Below, piece by piece: positions 30,112 through 39,833 of a stretch of 64,000 bases of DNA; position 1 is the first letter of the stretch; each line of letters starts with the position of its first letter. The notes below the pieces were generated by a model, which worked only from the letters and a program-made list of their open reading frames with translations, made no database searches and was not told the origin of the DNA. A program made the position numbers and the translations under genes. The DNA lies in contig NZ_CP120131.1 in assembly GCF_034039665.1 (NCBI RefSeq), forward strand, positions 1,412,446-1,476,445, written 5' to 3'. The stretch comes from Mammaliicoccus sp. Dog046 (GTDB lineage Bacteria > Bacillota > Bacilli > Staphylococcales > Staphylococcaceae).

Positions 30112-30948
30112 TTATAAGTTTTTATTAAAGTGTTGAATGTGCATTGTTAAATAAGCTAATTCAGATTGATAAACTGGCTTTTTCAACTGTGTTTGCATCA
30201 TTTTCACTATCTTTACGGAGATATTATAGCATAATGGATATTGCGCTTTCAATAACATTTCTATATTAGTTGCATCTGGAATTCTTTCGTCAGCTAATAT
30301 TCTTTGAATGGCAAAGTGAAGGTGTCTAACAAAGCGACTATAATTAATACTATCTTTATTAATATTCACGTCTAGGCCTTCTTCTATTATTATAATTGCT
30401 TTTTGAATAATTTCCTTAATGTTGTATATATCATGCATAGAGTGTTTTACTTCTGCTGAATGTATATGCAAAGCAATAAACCCTGCTTCTGACTCAATGA
30501 ATTGTAAATTTAACTTTTCATTTAATGTTTTTACTGCTTTTTCAGCAATTTGATATTCTCTAGGATAAAGTAACTCTGTTTCCTTTAAGAACGGATTATG
30601 TACATGTATCCCTTCATTAATTCGCTTAATTGCAAATATGATATGGTCCGTTAAAGATATTAACGTTTTCTCACTCACAGTCCCACCTAACTGTTTATCA
30701 ATACCATTTACAACTTCTAATACGATATTAAATACTTGTTCATTTGTTCCGTCCATTAATTGTTTATATTTATCTTTATCTTTCTCAGATTCCAATAAAT
30801 ATACCTTTTCAATTAAATTCGTATTAATTTCTTCACCTTGTTTTTTGCCAAAACTAATCCCCTTACCAATTAAAATGACTTCTTTATCATAATAATTAGC
30901 AACTAACACATTATTATTGAGTGTTTTTTCTATAATGTATTTTCCCAT
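30112..30948 (-). CDS. glcT: PTS-controlled transcriptional antiterminator GlcT
   Basis: The 278-residue protein has the BglG/SacY layout: an N-terminal RNA-binding domain (about 1-60, KYIIEKTLNNNVLVA), then two PTS regulation domains (PRD1 about 65-170, PRD2 about 172-278). Conserved phospho-acceptor histidines are visible, for example in LTDHIIFAIKR, FIALHIHSAEV and LAYLTMHIQHF. It should bind the RAT sequences upstream of glcA and glcB and be inactivated by EIIB-dependent phosphorylation when glucose is absent. A TATAAT-like element lies about 30 bp upstream of the start. Confidence 0.93.
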   Translation of the reverse strand: MGKYIIEKTLNNNVLVANYYDKEVILIGKGISFGKKQGEEINTNLIEKVYLLESEKDKDKYKQLMDGTNEQVFNIVLEVVNGIDKQLGGTVSEKTLISLTDHIIFAIKRINEGIHVHNPFLKETELLYPREYQIAEKAVKTLNEKLNLQFIESEAGFIALHIHSAEVKHSMHDIYNIKEIIQKAIIIIEEGLDVNINKDSINYSRFVRHLHFAIQRILADERIPDATNIEMLLKAQYPLCYNISVKIVKMMQTQLKKPVYQSELAYLTMHIQHFNKNL

Positions 30949-31049
30949 ATATTAAACCTCATTCTGAAGACCTATTACATATTATACAATTGATGCTAAT
31001 ATAATGATAGATATTTTTATATCAATACACCTTAGGATGTGGAAAGATT

Positions 31050-32033
31050 ATGAAGCACATTAAGCGACATATATTAACCGTTTTATCTATATTATTTATT
31101 ACAACGATGCTGATACCTAGGCATCATGCAAAGGCAGTAACTGAAGAAGCATGGGATAATGCAGTTACAGTTTATGGAGCTGCACTTGAGAATAATCCAT
31201 CAGCTAAAGATTCAACGTCTAATTTATTAGGAACTAAAAACAGTGATAAAACGACGTATGTTCACGCAAGTGATCTTAACAAATATTTAAATATGCAATC
31301 TTCAGATGATGTATTAAAGTCCAGTATCCGTATCACTAAAACTTCTAAAGGAAGTGGACTTAATTTAACGATCAATCAAGACCAAGGACAAATCACTAAA
31401 GTAAGTGAAAATACTTATAAAAATGCATTAATGACTGCTGGTATAAACGATGCTGATGTAACGATTGCATCTAGTGAAGATGTTACTGGTGAAAGTGCAC
31501 TTGCCGGTGTTTATAAAGCATTCGAAGCTCAAGGTGAGTCTATCGATACGAATAAAACACAAGTTGCACAAGAAGAATTATCAACAATCAATCAAATTTC
31601 AGACGAAAATAGCCAACAACAAGGATTTTCACAAGCACAATTAAACAAAACAATCGCAGAATCTAAACAAGCGATTGCAGAAAAGTCCGGTAATGTTTCC
31701 GTAAATGAAATTAAACAAATCGTTAATCAAAAAATCGAAGACAACGGATTAACAAATATCGTTAACAACAATCAAGTTGACATGATAGTTAATGTGATTA
31801 ATCAAGCCCAACAAGATGGCGCATTTAGTGGACAAAATGCTAAAAACATCATAAATAATTCAAAACAATATTTGAGTGATTTATCTCAATCAAGTGAATT
31901 TAAGGATGCAAAGAAAAAAGCAGAAGATCTTGGAAACAACGTAAAAGATAAACTCCAAGATGAAAGCTTCTGGGAAAAAATCATAAACGCAATTAAAGAT
32001 ATCTTCAACGCAATTGCTAACTTATTTAAATAA
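31050..32033 (+). CDS. Secreted DUF1002 family protein (YpuA-like)
   Basis: The 327-residue protein has a clear signal peptide: a basic KHIKRH head, a hydrophobic core to about residue 22, and a probable cleavage after AKA near residue 29. The mature part is hydrophilic, rich in Asn, Gln, Ser and Lys, with long helical stretches and a C-terminal amphipathic segment (FWEKIINAIKDIFNAIANLFK). It resembles DUF1002/YpuA proteins, whose function is unknown. There is no LPXTG or lipobox, so it is probably released or loosely surface-bound. It is monocistronic, divergent from glcT. Confidence 0.8.
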   Translation: MKHIKRHILTVLSILFITTMLIPRHHAKAVTEEAWDNAVTVYGAALENNPSAKDSTSNLLGTKNSDKTTYVHASDLNKYLNMQSSDDVLKSSIRITKTSKGSGLNLTINQDQGQITKVSENTYKNALMTAGINDADVTIASSEDVTGESALAGVYKAFEAQGESIDTNKTQVAQEELSTINQISDENSQQQGFSQAQLNKTIAESKQAIAEKSGNVSVNEIKQIVNQKIEDNGLTNIVNNNQVDMIVNVINQAQQDGAFSGQNAKNIINNSKQYLSDLSQSSEFKDAKKKAEDLGNNVKDKLQDESFWEKIINAIKDIFNAIANLFK

Positions 32034-32040
32034 TAAATTT

Positions 32041-32078
32041 AAAACAGCCATACACAATAAAGTGTGTATGGCTGTTTT
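32041..32078. terminator. Bidirectional terminator between the DUF1002 gene and alsT
   Basis: AAAACAGCCATACACA/TGTGTATGGCTGTTTT is a perfect 16-bp stem between convergent genes. Confidence 0.93.
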
Positions 32079-32093
32079 TAGATTATATGAATT

Positions 32094-33635
32094 TTATAAT
32101 TCTTTATCTTTGTGATCTTCACTTGGTTCTTTATCTAAAGTTGTTGCTTGTTTGTTCGTTTCTGTTTGATTACTATGTTTTTCATCTCTATTATATGGGT
32201 TGTTACCCCAAGCTTCGATGTTTCTGAAGTTAGCGTTTATGTTTTCAATTTTGAATACAGGATTGAGCTTACGTTTTCTTTGCGCTCTATAATCTTTAGT
32301 AACTTCAAATACAACAGTTGCAAGTCCAAATAATGCCACGATATTAATGATAGCCATTAGACCCATAAATAAATCTGCTGTATCCCAAACTGTTTGTACT
32401 TGAACAACTGATCCTATAAACACCATACCTACTACTAAAAGTCTAAATAAGAACATTACAAATTTATTCTTTGTTAAATATTCAATGTTAGATTGTCCAT
32501 AATAGTAGTTACCGATAATTGATGAGAAGGCAAACATAAATACTGCAATCGTTAAGAAAATACCACCAAAATCACCTACATGGTTTGTTAAAGCTTTTTG
32601 CGTAACAGCTACACCTTGGTCGGCAGTTGGACCAAATTGTAAATCTGTATACAATAACAACATGATTGCTGTCGCTGTACAAATAATCATTGTGTCAAAG
32701 AATACACCTAATGCTTGAATTAACCCTTGTTTCACTGGGTGACTTACTGCTGCAGTTGCTGCTGCGTTGGCTGCAGAACCCATACCAGCTTCATTTGAGA
32801 ATAATCCACGTTTAATACCTTGCATAACAGCAAAACCAATTGCCCCTCCAAATGCAGGATGTAAACCAAATGCACTTCTAATGATGTTTTGTATCATTGG
32901 CCAAACTTGATCGATATTCATGAATAGAATATAACCTACTAAAATAATATAGCCGACTGCCATAATAGGCACGATGAAAGAAGATACTGTAGCAATACTT
33001 CTAACACCACCAAAGATAACTAACGCAGTAATAATCGCAAGAATTACCCCTGTTGCCACATTTGAAAATTCATATTGCTCATTTAAAGACGCAGCGATTG
33101 TATTTGATTGAACAGTATTAAATACAAATGCAAATGTTACAGTGATTAATATTGCGAAAATAACACCTAACCATTTTTGCCCTAACCCACGTTCTATGTA
33201 ATAAGCTGGGCCGCCTCTAAAGCCGCCTTCTTTATCTTTTACTTTATAGACTTGTGCTAATGTTGCTTCAAAGAAAGCACTGGCTGCACCAATAAATGCA
33301 ATAACCCACATCCAAAACACTGCACCAGGACCACCTAATACAATCGCTGTAGCAACACCGGCGATATTACCTGTTCCAACACGAGAAGCTGCACTTATAG
33401 CAAATGCTTGGAAAGAAGAAATACCTTTCTTACCATCTTCAAGTGTTTCAGGTTTTTCAAAGATGACTCTAAACATTTCAGGTAGCCATCTTAATTGAAC
33501 AACTCTAGAACTTAATGTAAAAAACAGACCTGCTAATAGCAAAAGAAAAATTAAGTTCTGAGTCCAAATTAAATCATTACCCCATTGTACAAAATTAGTA
33601 AACCAACTTGGGATATAACTATCAATGTTCTTCAA
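32094..33635 (-). CDS. alsT: Sodium:alanine/glycine symporter (AGCS family)
   Basis: The 513-residue protein is an AGCS-family amino-acid carrier with about eleven membrane helices. Family landmarks are the GTGNIAGVATAIVLGGPGAVFWMW segment near residue 90, FRGGPAYYIERGL, and the RGLFSNEAGMGSAANAAA signature in the middle. It imports alanine, glycine or glutamine with sodium. The hydrophilic C-terminal tail (about 60 residues, many Asn, Lys and Glu) is cytoplasmic. I use alsT by resemblance to the Bacillus gene next to parC. It lies downstream of parC on the same strand. Confidence 0.88.
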   Translation of the reverse strand: MKNIDSYIPSWFTNFVQWGNDLIWTQNLIFLLLLAGLFFTLSSRVVQLRWLPEMFRVIFEKPETLEDGKKGISSFQAFAISAASRVGTGNIAGVATAIVLGGPGAVFWMWVIAFIGAASAFFEATLAQVYKVKDKEGGFRGGPAYYIERGLGQKWLGVIFAILITVTFAFVFNTVQSNTIAASLNEQYEFSNVATGVILAIITALVIFGGVRSIATVSSFIVPIMAVGYIILVGYILFMNIDQVWPMIQNIIRSAFGLHPAFGGAIGFAVMQGIKRGLFSNEAGMGSAANAAATAAVSHPVKQGLIQALGVFFDTMIICTATAIMLLLYTDLQFGPTADQGVAVTQKALTNHVGDFGGIFLTIAVFMFAFSSIIGNYYYGQSNIEYLTKNKFVMFLFRLLVVGMVFIGSVVQVQTVWDTADLFMGLMAIINIVALFGLATVVFEVTKDYRAQRKRKLNPVFKIENINANFRNIEAWGNNPYNRDEKHSNQTETNKQATTLDKEPSEDHKDKEL

Positions 33636-33720
33636 AGAAATCCCTCAATTCTAAATAATATAATCAAAGTAAAACGCTATCCTGATTTTACCATGTGATT
33701 TTTCATCTGACTATATCTTT

Positions 33721-36135
33721 TTATTCAATTGTTTTTGCTTCAAAATATGCATTCAATACTTGCCCAAAGTCATTTTCATCGACTATAAATCGACCGTTTG
33801 TATAACGTTCACTAAAATTAAATTCATTCGTATTTACTTTTGTTTTATCTTTTTCTGACGAAATAATACAATTTTCTTCTTCAGAACTTGTTAACGCATT
33901 TACGATTTTATGAGATCGAGATTTTAATTCTTTTAAGATCATTAAACCACGTTGTGCTCTTTTAGCTGGAACAAATTGGTCTGCTTTCATTCGTTTCACT
34001 GATCCACGGTCAGTAACAATTAAGACATATTGATCACTTGGTAATGTTTCAGTCATTACTACTTTATCGTCATCTTTAAGATTAATCGATTTAACACCCG
34101 CAGCTTTTAATCCAATATCCGATAATTCGTCTGTGTCATAAGTTAAGCTCATGCCTTTTTCAGTAATAACCGTAATGATTTCATCTTCTTGAATTTTCAA
34201 GACTGAAACAACTTCGTCATCACCTTTTAATTTAATTGCTACTAAAGGTTTTGTAATTCTCGTCGCTTTAAATTTATCATTTGTTGATTTCTTGATCATG
34301 CCATTTTTCGTTGCAATGATATAGTTCGTTGACGGTTTGAAATCCGTTTCCTTATAAACGTCAATAATTCTTTCATCATCACTAATAGGAATTACTTGAG
34401 ATATATGTTTACCCAATTCTTTCCATTTCAAATCAACGATTTCATGTACAGGAATAAACAAGTAGTGACCTTTAGAAGTAAACGCAATAAGCGTATCTTG
34501 CGTATTCATTCGCTCATGTTTAAGTAAATAATCGCCGTCTTTCAAGCCGACTTCTTCAACACCGCTCGCTTGATAACTACGATTTGACGTTCTTTTAATA
34601 TAACCATCATGTGTTACAGAAACGATTGTTTCTTCACTTGGTACGAGGATTTCTTTTTCAATTTTAATTTCAGAAATTTTCTCTTCGATAATTGTTAATC
34701 TATCGTTTGCAAATTCTTTACGAACTGCTCTCAATTCACTTTTGATCACTTTCAATAATGAAGATTCATTACCAAGTATGTCTTTTAGTTTTTCGATTGT
34801 TTTTTGTAACTCATCGTATTCTGATTCAAGTGAAACAATATCTGTATTAGTTAAGCGATATAATTGTAACATCACAATTGCTTCTGCTTGTGCTTCTGTA
34901 AATTCATATTTTTCGATTAAGTTTTCTTTAGCATCTCGTTTATTGTTAGAAGCTCTAATTGTTTCGATTACTTCATCAAGAATAGATAATGCTTTTATCA
35001 ATCCTTCAACAATATGCATACGTTTTTCTGCTTGAGATAGTTCAAATCGAGAACGTTTAGTAACGACTTCTTTTTGATGTTCAATATAACTTTCGAGAAT
35101 CTGCTTTAATCCTAATAATTCAGGGCGACGTTTATTAATTGCGACCATATTAAAATGATAAAGCACTTGAAGGTCTGTATTTTTATATAAATAATTAAGT
35201 ACACCTTCACTGTTAATATCTTTTTTAAGTTCTATTGCAATTCGTAAACCTTCTCTATCCGTCTCATCGCGAACTTCCATAATGCCTTCTATCTTCTTAT
35301 CCGCACGTAACTCATCAATTTTTTTGACAAGTGTACCCTTATTCACTTCAAAAGGCACTTCCGTAACGACGATTTGTTCACGACCGCCTCTGATTGTTTC
35401 AATTTCTACCTTACTACGTACTACAATTTTACCTTTACCGGTTTTATATGCTTTCTTAATACCGTCTAGTCCTTGAATAATACCACCAGTTGGAAAATCA
35501 GGTCCTTTAATGTATTCAAGTAACTCATCAATAGATGCACTAGGTTTATCAATTAGCTTTAATGTAGCATCTATAACTTCACCTAAATTATGTGGAGGAA
35601 TGTCAGTTGCATATCCTGCAGAAATACCTGTTGAACCATTCACTAATAAGTTAGGATATCTAGCTGGTAATACCATTGGTTCCATTGCAGTATCATCAAA
35701 GTTTTGAACGTGTTCTACTGTCTCTTTATCAATATCTTGTAACAAGACATCTGCTAATTTACTTAACTTCGCTTCTGTATAACGCATTGCTGCTGGTGGG
35801 TCATTATCGATACTACCGTTATTACCATGCATTTCTATCAATACATGTCTTAACTTCCAATCTTGACTCATACGAACCATAGCATCATAAACGGAAGTAT
35901 CGCCATGTGGGTGATAGTTACCGATTACGTTACCAACTGTTTTAGCACTTTTTCTAAAATTTCTTTCAAACGTATTCCCATCTTTATACATAGCAAATAA
36001 TATTCTTCGTTGAACTGGCTTCAAGCCGTCTCTAACGTCTGGCAACGCTCTATCTTGAATAATATACTTACTATATCTACCAAAGCGATCTCCAATTACA
36101 TCTTCTAAAGGAAGGTTTTGTATTTGTTCAACCAT
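33721..36135 (-). CDS. parC: DNA topoisomerase IV subunit A
   Basis: ParC (GrlA) cuts and rejoins DNA during decatenation of daughter chromosomes. The 804-residue chain has the winged-helix and tower domains with catalytic Tyr119 ([11 protein letters not shown]), a coiled-coil gate and the C-terminal DNA-wrapping repeats. In the quinolone-resistance region [12 protein letters not shown], position 80 is Thr and 84 is Asp, compared with Ser80 and Glu84 in S. aureus. These may be natural for this species. Its start overlaps the parE stop by one base (TAATG), so the subunits are co-translated and should share the LexA-box promoter of parE. Confidence 0.97.
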   Translation of the reverse strand: MVEQIQNLPLEDVIGDRFGRYSKYIIQDRALPDVRDGLKPVQRRILFAMYKDGNTFERNFRKSAKTVGNVIGNYHPHGDTSVYDAMVRMSQDWKLRHVLIEMHGNNGSIDNDPPAAMRYTEAKLSKLADVLLQDIDKETVEHVQNFDDTAMEPMVLPARYPNLLVNGSTGISAGYATDIPPHNLGEVIDATLKLIDKPSASIDELLEYIKGPDFPTGGIIQGLDGIKKAYKTGKGKIVVRSKVEIETIRGGREQIVVTEVPFEVNKGTLVKKIDELRADKKIEGIMEVRDETDREGLRIAIELKKDINSEGVLNYLYKNTDLQVLYHFNMVAINKRRPELLGLKQILESYIEHQKEVVTKRSRFELSQAEKRMHIVEGLIKALSILDEVIETIRASNNKRDAKENLIEKYEFTEAQAEAIVMLQLYRLTNTDIVSLESEYDELQKTIEKLKDILGNESSLLKVIKSELRAVRKEFANDRLTIIEEKISEIKIEKEILVPSEETIVSVTHDGYIKRTSNRSYQASGVEEVGLKDGDYLLKHERMNTQDTLIAFTSKGHYLFIPVHEIVDLKWKELGKHISQVIPISDDERIIDVYKETDFKPSTNYIIATKNGMIKKSTNDKFKATRITKPLVAIKLKGDDEVVSVLKIQEDEIITVITEKGMSLTYDTDELSDIGLKAAGVKSINLKDDDKVVMTETLPSDQYVLIVTDRGSVKRMKADQFVPAKRAQRGLMILKELKSRSHKIVNALTSSEEENCIISSEKDKTKVNTNEFNFSERYTNGRFIVDENDFGQVLNAYFEAKTIE

Positions 36136-38138
36136 TACTTAACTTCCTCCTCTGTTCTATCAATTTCATCATCTAATACTTGAACATCATCACTTTCAAG
36201 TATACTTTGATCTTCTTGCATACCAAATTGAACATGTCTTTCAATCCATTCACGACGTGGTTCTACTTTATCACCCATTAATGTTGTTACTCGTCGTTGA
36301 GAACGCACTTCATCATCAATACTCACTCTAATAAGTGTACGTGTTTCAGGATCCATCGTTGTTTCCCATAATTGATCAGCATTCATTTCCCCTAAACCTT
36401 TGTATCGTTGTAAGGTGAATCCTTTACCAATTTTCTTCATCAGTGCATCTAAATCTTCGTCTGTCCAAGCATATTCAACTTGTTTGCTCTTACCTTTACC
36501 TTTTTCTACCTTATACAATGGTGGTAAAGCGATATAAACCTTTCCAGCTTCTAACAGTGGTCGCATATATTTAAAGAAGAATGTTAATAATAAGACTTGA
36601 ATGTGCGCACCATCTGTATCAGCATCGGTCATGATAATTACTTTGTTATAGTTACTATCTTCAATATTGAAGTCAGCCCCTACACCTGCACCAATTGTAT
36701 GAATAATTGTGTTGATCTCTTCATTTTTAAATATATCTTCGAGTTTCGCTTTTTCAGTATTAATTACTTTACCTCTTAATGGTAAAATAGCTTGGAATTT
36801 ACGATCTCTACCAAGTTTAGCACTACCACCTGCAGAGTCACCCTCAACTAAATAAAGTTCATTTTTTTCGGTGTTTTTACTTTGAGCTGGTGTCAATTTA
36901 CCAGAAAGTAAAGTCTCTTTACGTTTATTCTTTTTCCCGTTACGTGCTTCTTCACGTGCTTTTCTAGCAGCTTCACGTGCCTGTGATGCTTTAACTGCTT
37001 TTTTCAGCAATGATTTAGAAAGTTGACCCTTCTCTTCTAAATAGAATGGAAGTTGATCTGACATAACTGAATCAACTGCAGCACGTGCTTCTGTAGTACC
37101 CAGTTTAGATTTCGTTTGTCCTTCGAATTGTAATAAGTCTTCAGGTATTCTTACTGAAATGATTGCAGTTAATCCTTCACGGATATCACTACCATCTAAA
37201 TTCTTGTCTTTTTGTTTAAGCTCCCCAATTTTACGAGCATATTCATTAAATACTCTTGTGAAAGAAGCTTTTAATGCTGTTTCATGTGTACCGCCGTCTT
37301 TCGTACGTACGTTATTCACGAAACTTAAGATTGTTTCAGAATATTGATCGTTAAATTGGAAGCTTATATCAACTTCTATTTGATTCGATTCACCGCTGAA
37401 CATCGCCACATCATGTAGTACATCTTTACCTTCATTTAAATATTTAACAAATTCTTTAATACCTTCTTCATAATGATAGACGACTTCTCTTGGTTCATCT
37501 TCTCTTAAATCCGTAATTTTAATTTTTAACGCTCTTAATAAGAAAGCAGATTCTTGTAATCTCTCACTTAACGTTTCAAAATTAAAATGCGTTGTTGATT
37601 TGAAGATTTTTGCATCTGGTTTAAAATGCACAGTAGTACCTGTTTTACGTGTTTTCCCCTTTTTCTCTAATGTTGTTACAGGCGTCCCGCCATCTTTGAA
37701 TTTCTGTTTATAAATATGACCATCTCTATAAATCGTTACTTCTAACCATTCACTTAAAGCGTTTACTACTGATGCACCTACACCATGTAATCCGCCTGAT
37801 GTTTTATAACCACCTTGGCCAAATTTACCCCCTGCATGTAGAACTGTAAAGATTACTTCAGGAGTTGGTTTCCCAGTCTTATGTAATCCCGTTGGCATCC
37901 CTCGTCCATTATCACTTATAGAAATACTATTATCTTTATGGATGGTAACTTCTATTTCTGTACCAAATCCATTTAAAATTTCATCAACAGAGTTATCTAC
38001 GATTTCATATACTAAATGGTGAAGTCCGCGAACATCTGTTGATCCAATGTACATACCAGGTCTTTTTCTAACTGCTTCTAACCCTTCAAGTACTTGTATT
38101 GAATCTTCACCATATTGAACCTTTGCTTGTTTATTCAA
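36135..38138 (-). CDS. parE: DNA topoisomerase IV subunit B
   Basis: ParE (GrlB) is the ATPase subunit. I start it at the TTG at 38138 ([31 protein letters not shown]), which has GGAGGAG upstream. The upstream ATG frame would run through the ribosome site and the LexA box. From there the protein has 667 residues. GHKL ATPase motifs ([24 protein letters not shown]) lead into the Toprim domain ([23 protein letters not shown]), where quinolone-resistance changes occur in relatives. It is the first gene of parEC and is divergent from plsY. Confidence 0.97.
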   Translation of the reverse strand: MNKQAKVQYGEDSIQVLEGLEAVRKRPGMYIGSTDVRGLHHLVYEIVDNSVDEILNGFGTEIEVTIHKDNSISISDNGRGMPTGLHKTGKPTPEVIFTVLHAGGKFGQGGYKTSGGLHGVGASVVNALSEWLEVTIYRDGHIYKQKFKDGGTPVTTLEKKGKTRKTGTTVHFKPDAKIFKSTTHFNFETLSERLQESAFLLRALKIKITDLREDEPREVVYHYEEGIKEFVKYLNEGKDVLHDVAMFSGESNQIEVDISFQFNDQYSETILSFVNNVRTKDGGTHETALKASFTRVFNEYARKIGELKQKDKNLDGSDIREGLTAIISVRIPEDLLQFEGQTKSKLGTTEARAAVDSVMSDQLPFYLEEKGQLSKSLLKKAVKASQAREAARKAREEARNGKKNKRKETLLSGKLTPAQSKNTEKNELYLVEGDSAGGSAKLGRDRKFQAILPLRGKVINTEKAKLEDIFKNEEINTIIHTIGAGVGADFNIEDSNYNKVIIMTDADTDGAHIQVLLLTFFFKYMRPLLEAGKVYIALPPLYKVEKGKGKSKQVEYAWTDEDLDALMKKIGKGFTLQRYKGLGEMNADQLWETTMDPETRTLIRVSIDDEVRSQRRVTTLMGDKVEPRREWIERHVQFGMQEDQSILESDDVQVLDDEIDRTEEEVK

Positions 38139-38152
38139 TATTACTCCTCCTA

Positions 38153-38166
38153 CAAACGTACGTTCG
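38153..38166. promoter_or_regulatory. LexA (SOS) box of parE-parC
   Basis: CAAACGTACGTTCG reads on the minus strand as CGAACGTACGTTTG, a full match to CGAACRNRYGTTYG. It lies only a few bases upstream of the parE GGAGGAG site, so a bound repressor would block at or just after the transcription start. parE and parC were reported in the LexA regulon of S. aureus, as I recall. Confidence 0.85.
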
Positions 38167-38340
38167 TTTCTTTTGCTATACATTAGTTATTTTGTTATAA
38201 ATCCCTAGAAAATGCAAGTCCTATCCGTAATAGGGGTACAATTTCACTTTATAATATGGTCATTCGGGTATATTTTAAATAGTAACGTAATTGCAGTTAT
38301 GGTAAACTATTAGTACCTGCTATAAAGGAGTGTTTCAATA

Positions 38341-38919
38341 ATGACATTTGTTGTTATTATACTTAGCTACTTAGTTGGATGTTTCCCTAGTGGCCTTGTA
38401 TTAGGTAAATTATTTTATAAAAAAGACATTAGAAATTTTGGAAGTGGCAATCTAGGTGCCACAAATACATTTAGAGTTTTAGGTAAAAAAGCCGGATTTA
38501 TTGTTATGTTCCTAGATATTTTTAAAGGATTTATTGTAGTATTCTTTCCGTTATGGTTTAACGTAGATGTACCAAGTATATTCGTTGGTATATGCGCAGT
38601 TATTGGTCATGTATATCCGATTTTCTTGAAATTTAGAGGTGGTAAAGCCGTAGCAACAAGTGCTGGAGCTGTACTTGGTGTACACCCATTATTACTTTTA
38701 AGTCTTGCACTTATTTTTATACTTGTATTATATTTTACAAAATATGTATCATTATCAAGTATGATTGCGGGTATATGTTGTTTAATAGGTGCTATTATTA
38801 TAGGAGATATACCATTTATAATTGTTTCTTTCGCTATAATGGTTATATTAATTGTAAGGCATCGCTCAAATATTGTTAGAATATTTGCAGGTAATGAACC
38901 AAAAATCAAATGGATGTAA
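38341..38919 (+). CDS. plsY: Glycerol-3-phosphate acyltransferase PlsY
   Basis: PlsY transfers acyl groups from acyl-phosphate to glycerol-3-phosphate, the first step of phospholipid synthesis. The 192-residue membrane protein has five or more hydrophobic segments. It carries the three PlsY motifs: [15 protein letters not shown] near residues 38-52, [13 protein letters not shown] near 98-110, and the late [24 protein letters not shown] precedes the start. It is divergent from parE, an arrangement conserved in staphylococci. A HesB-fold gene follows 13 bp downstream and probably belongs to the same transcript. Confidence 0.96.
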   Translation: MTFVVIILSYLVGCFPSGLVLGKLFYKKDIRNFGSGNLGATNTFRVLGKKAGFIVMFLDIFKGFIVVFFPLWFNVDVPSIFVGICAVIGHVYPIFLKFRGGKAVATSAGAVLGVHPLLLLSLALIFILVLYFTKYVSLSSMIAGICCLIGAIIIGDIPFIIVSFAIMVILIVRHRSNIVRIFAGNEPKIKWM

Positions 38920-38932
38920 AGGAGCATGCACT

Positions 38933-39232
38933 ATGAATCTAGAAATTACAGATAAAGCTATGAATTGGTTTAAGAATGAATTAGATTTTACTGATGATCA
39001 AGCACTTAGATTCTTTGTACGTTATGGTGGCGAATTTCAATTAAAACAAGGGTTCTCACCTGCTTTTACAGTTGAACCACTAAGCACATCAGAAATAGGC
39101 TTTAAAGACGAGAAGGACGATATTCCCTTTTTCATCGATGAAAAAGATTTATGGTATTTCGAAGGCAATGATTTAGTTATTGATTTAAATGATAACGATG
39201 AAATAAAATATGTAGCAAGAACTTCAAATTAA
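38933..39232 (+). CDS. HesB/YneR-like protein without cysteines
   Basis: The 99-residue protein fits the HesB/IscA-fold YneR group (LEITDKAMNWFKNELDF, then RFFVRYGG and the FSPAFTVEPL segment). Unlike true A-type iron-sulfur carriers it contains no cysteine at all, so it cannot ligate a cluster in the usual way. The start at 38933 is chosen because AAAGGAG overlaps the end of plsY just upstream. It is co-oriented with plsY and ends at a terminator. Function is unknown. Confidence 0.8.
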   Translation: MNLEITDKAMNWFKNELDFTDDQALRFFVRYGGEFQLKQGFSPAFTVEPLSTSEIGFKDEKDDIPFFIDEKDLWYFEGNDLVIDLNDNDEIKYVARTSN

Positions 39233-39240
39233 ATTTTAAA

Positions 39241-39278
39241 AGCAGATAAACGTCGTACACATCCGACATTTATCTGCT
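39241..39278. terminator. Bidirectional terminator between the HesB-like gene and the thioesterase gene
   Basis: AGCAGATAAA..GTCG pairs with CGAC..TTTATCTGCT, with A and T runs outside. It serves convergent genes. Confidence 0.9.
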
Positions 39279-39282
39279 TTTT

Positions 39283-39729
39283 TTATAATTTACGGTCAAT
39301 ACCTTGCTCTGTTTCTTCATGAATTTTCAAATAAGCATTATGCCATTCTGGGAAGCTTTTATCTAATCTAATAGGTCTGTTTGTTCCTTTTTTCAAGCAT
39401 ACATGCGTTGTAGTACCGGTACAAACGACTTCTTTATTTTCATTTATCACTTCATATGAATAAATGGATCTTATCGGTGAATAATGAGAAATCCATGTCT
39501 TCACAATAACTCGCTCTGGATACGTGATGGATTGTTTATATTTAATATTCAAATCTACGACTGGCGAAATGATTCCCGCATTCTCCATATCTGCATAACT
39601 AAACCCGGCTTTATATATATAATCCGTACGTGCTACCTCAAACCAAATTGCATAATTCGCATGATATACAACACCCATTTTATCTGTTTCTGCATATCTT
39701 ACATCTATCGGTGTTTCACTATAAATCAT
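39283..39729 (-). CDS. Acyl-CoA thioesterase, 4-hydroxybenzoyl-CoA thioesterase type (YneP-like)
   Basis: The 148-residue protein has the hotdog-fold signature DVRYAETDKMGVVYHANYAIWFEVARTDYI with the catalytic aspartate region near residue 15. YneP/YbgC-like enzymes hydrolyse short or aromatic acyl-CoAs in the cytoplasm; the natural substrate is not known. It sits upstream of the HesB-like gene in the opposite direction and downstream of acnA on the same strand, separated from acnA by a terminator. Confidence 0.88.
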   Translation of the reverse strand: MIYSETPIDVRYAETDKMGVVYHANYAIWFEVARTDYIYKAGFSYADMENAGIISPVVDLNIKYKQSITYPERVIVKTWISHYSPIRSIYSYEVINENKEVVCTGTTTHVCLKKGTNRPIRLDKSFPEWHNAYLKIHEETEQGIDRKL

Positions 39730-39783
39730 TCATTTATCCCTCTTTCTCATATCATTATTCATATCATAACATAAATAAAAAAA

Positions 39784-39804
39784 CCAAACTGTTTTCACAG
39801 TTTG
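39784..39804. terminator. Terminator of acnA
   Basis: CCAAACTG/CAGTTTGG with a 5-base loop, flanked by seven A and six T. It is placed 30 bp past the acnA stop and could act in both directions. Confidence 0.88.
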
Positions 39805-39833
39805 GCTTTTTTACATAACAACATAATAATGTA

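Noticed and set aside
33661-33700. Possible CcpA cre site upstream of alsT (AAAACGCTATCC)
   Set aside because: Too many departures from the consensus at the outer positions.
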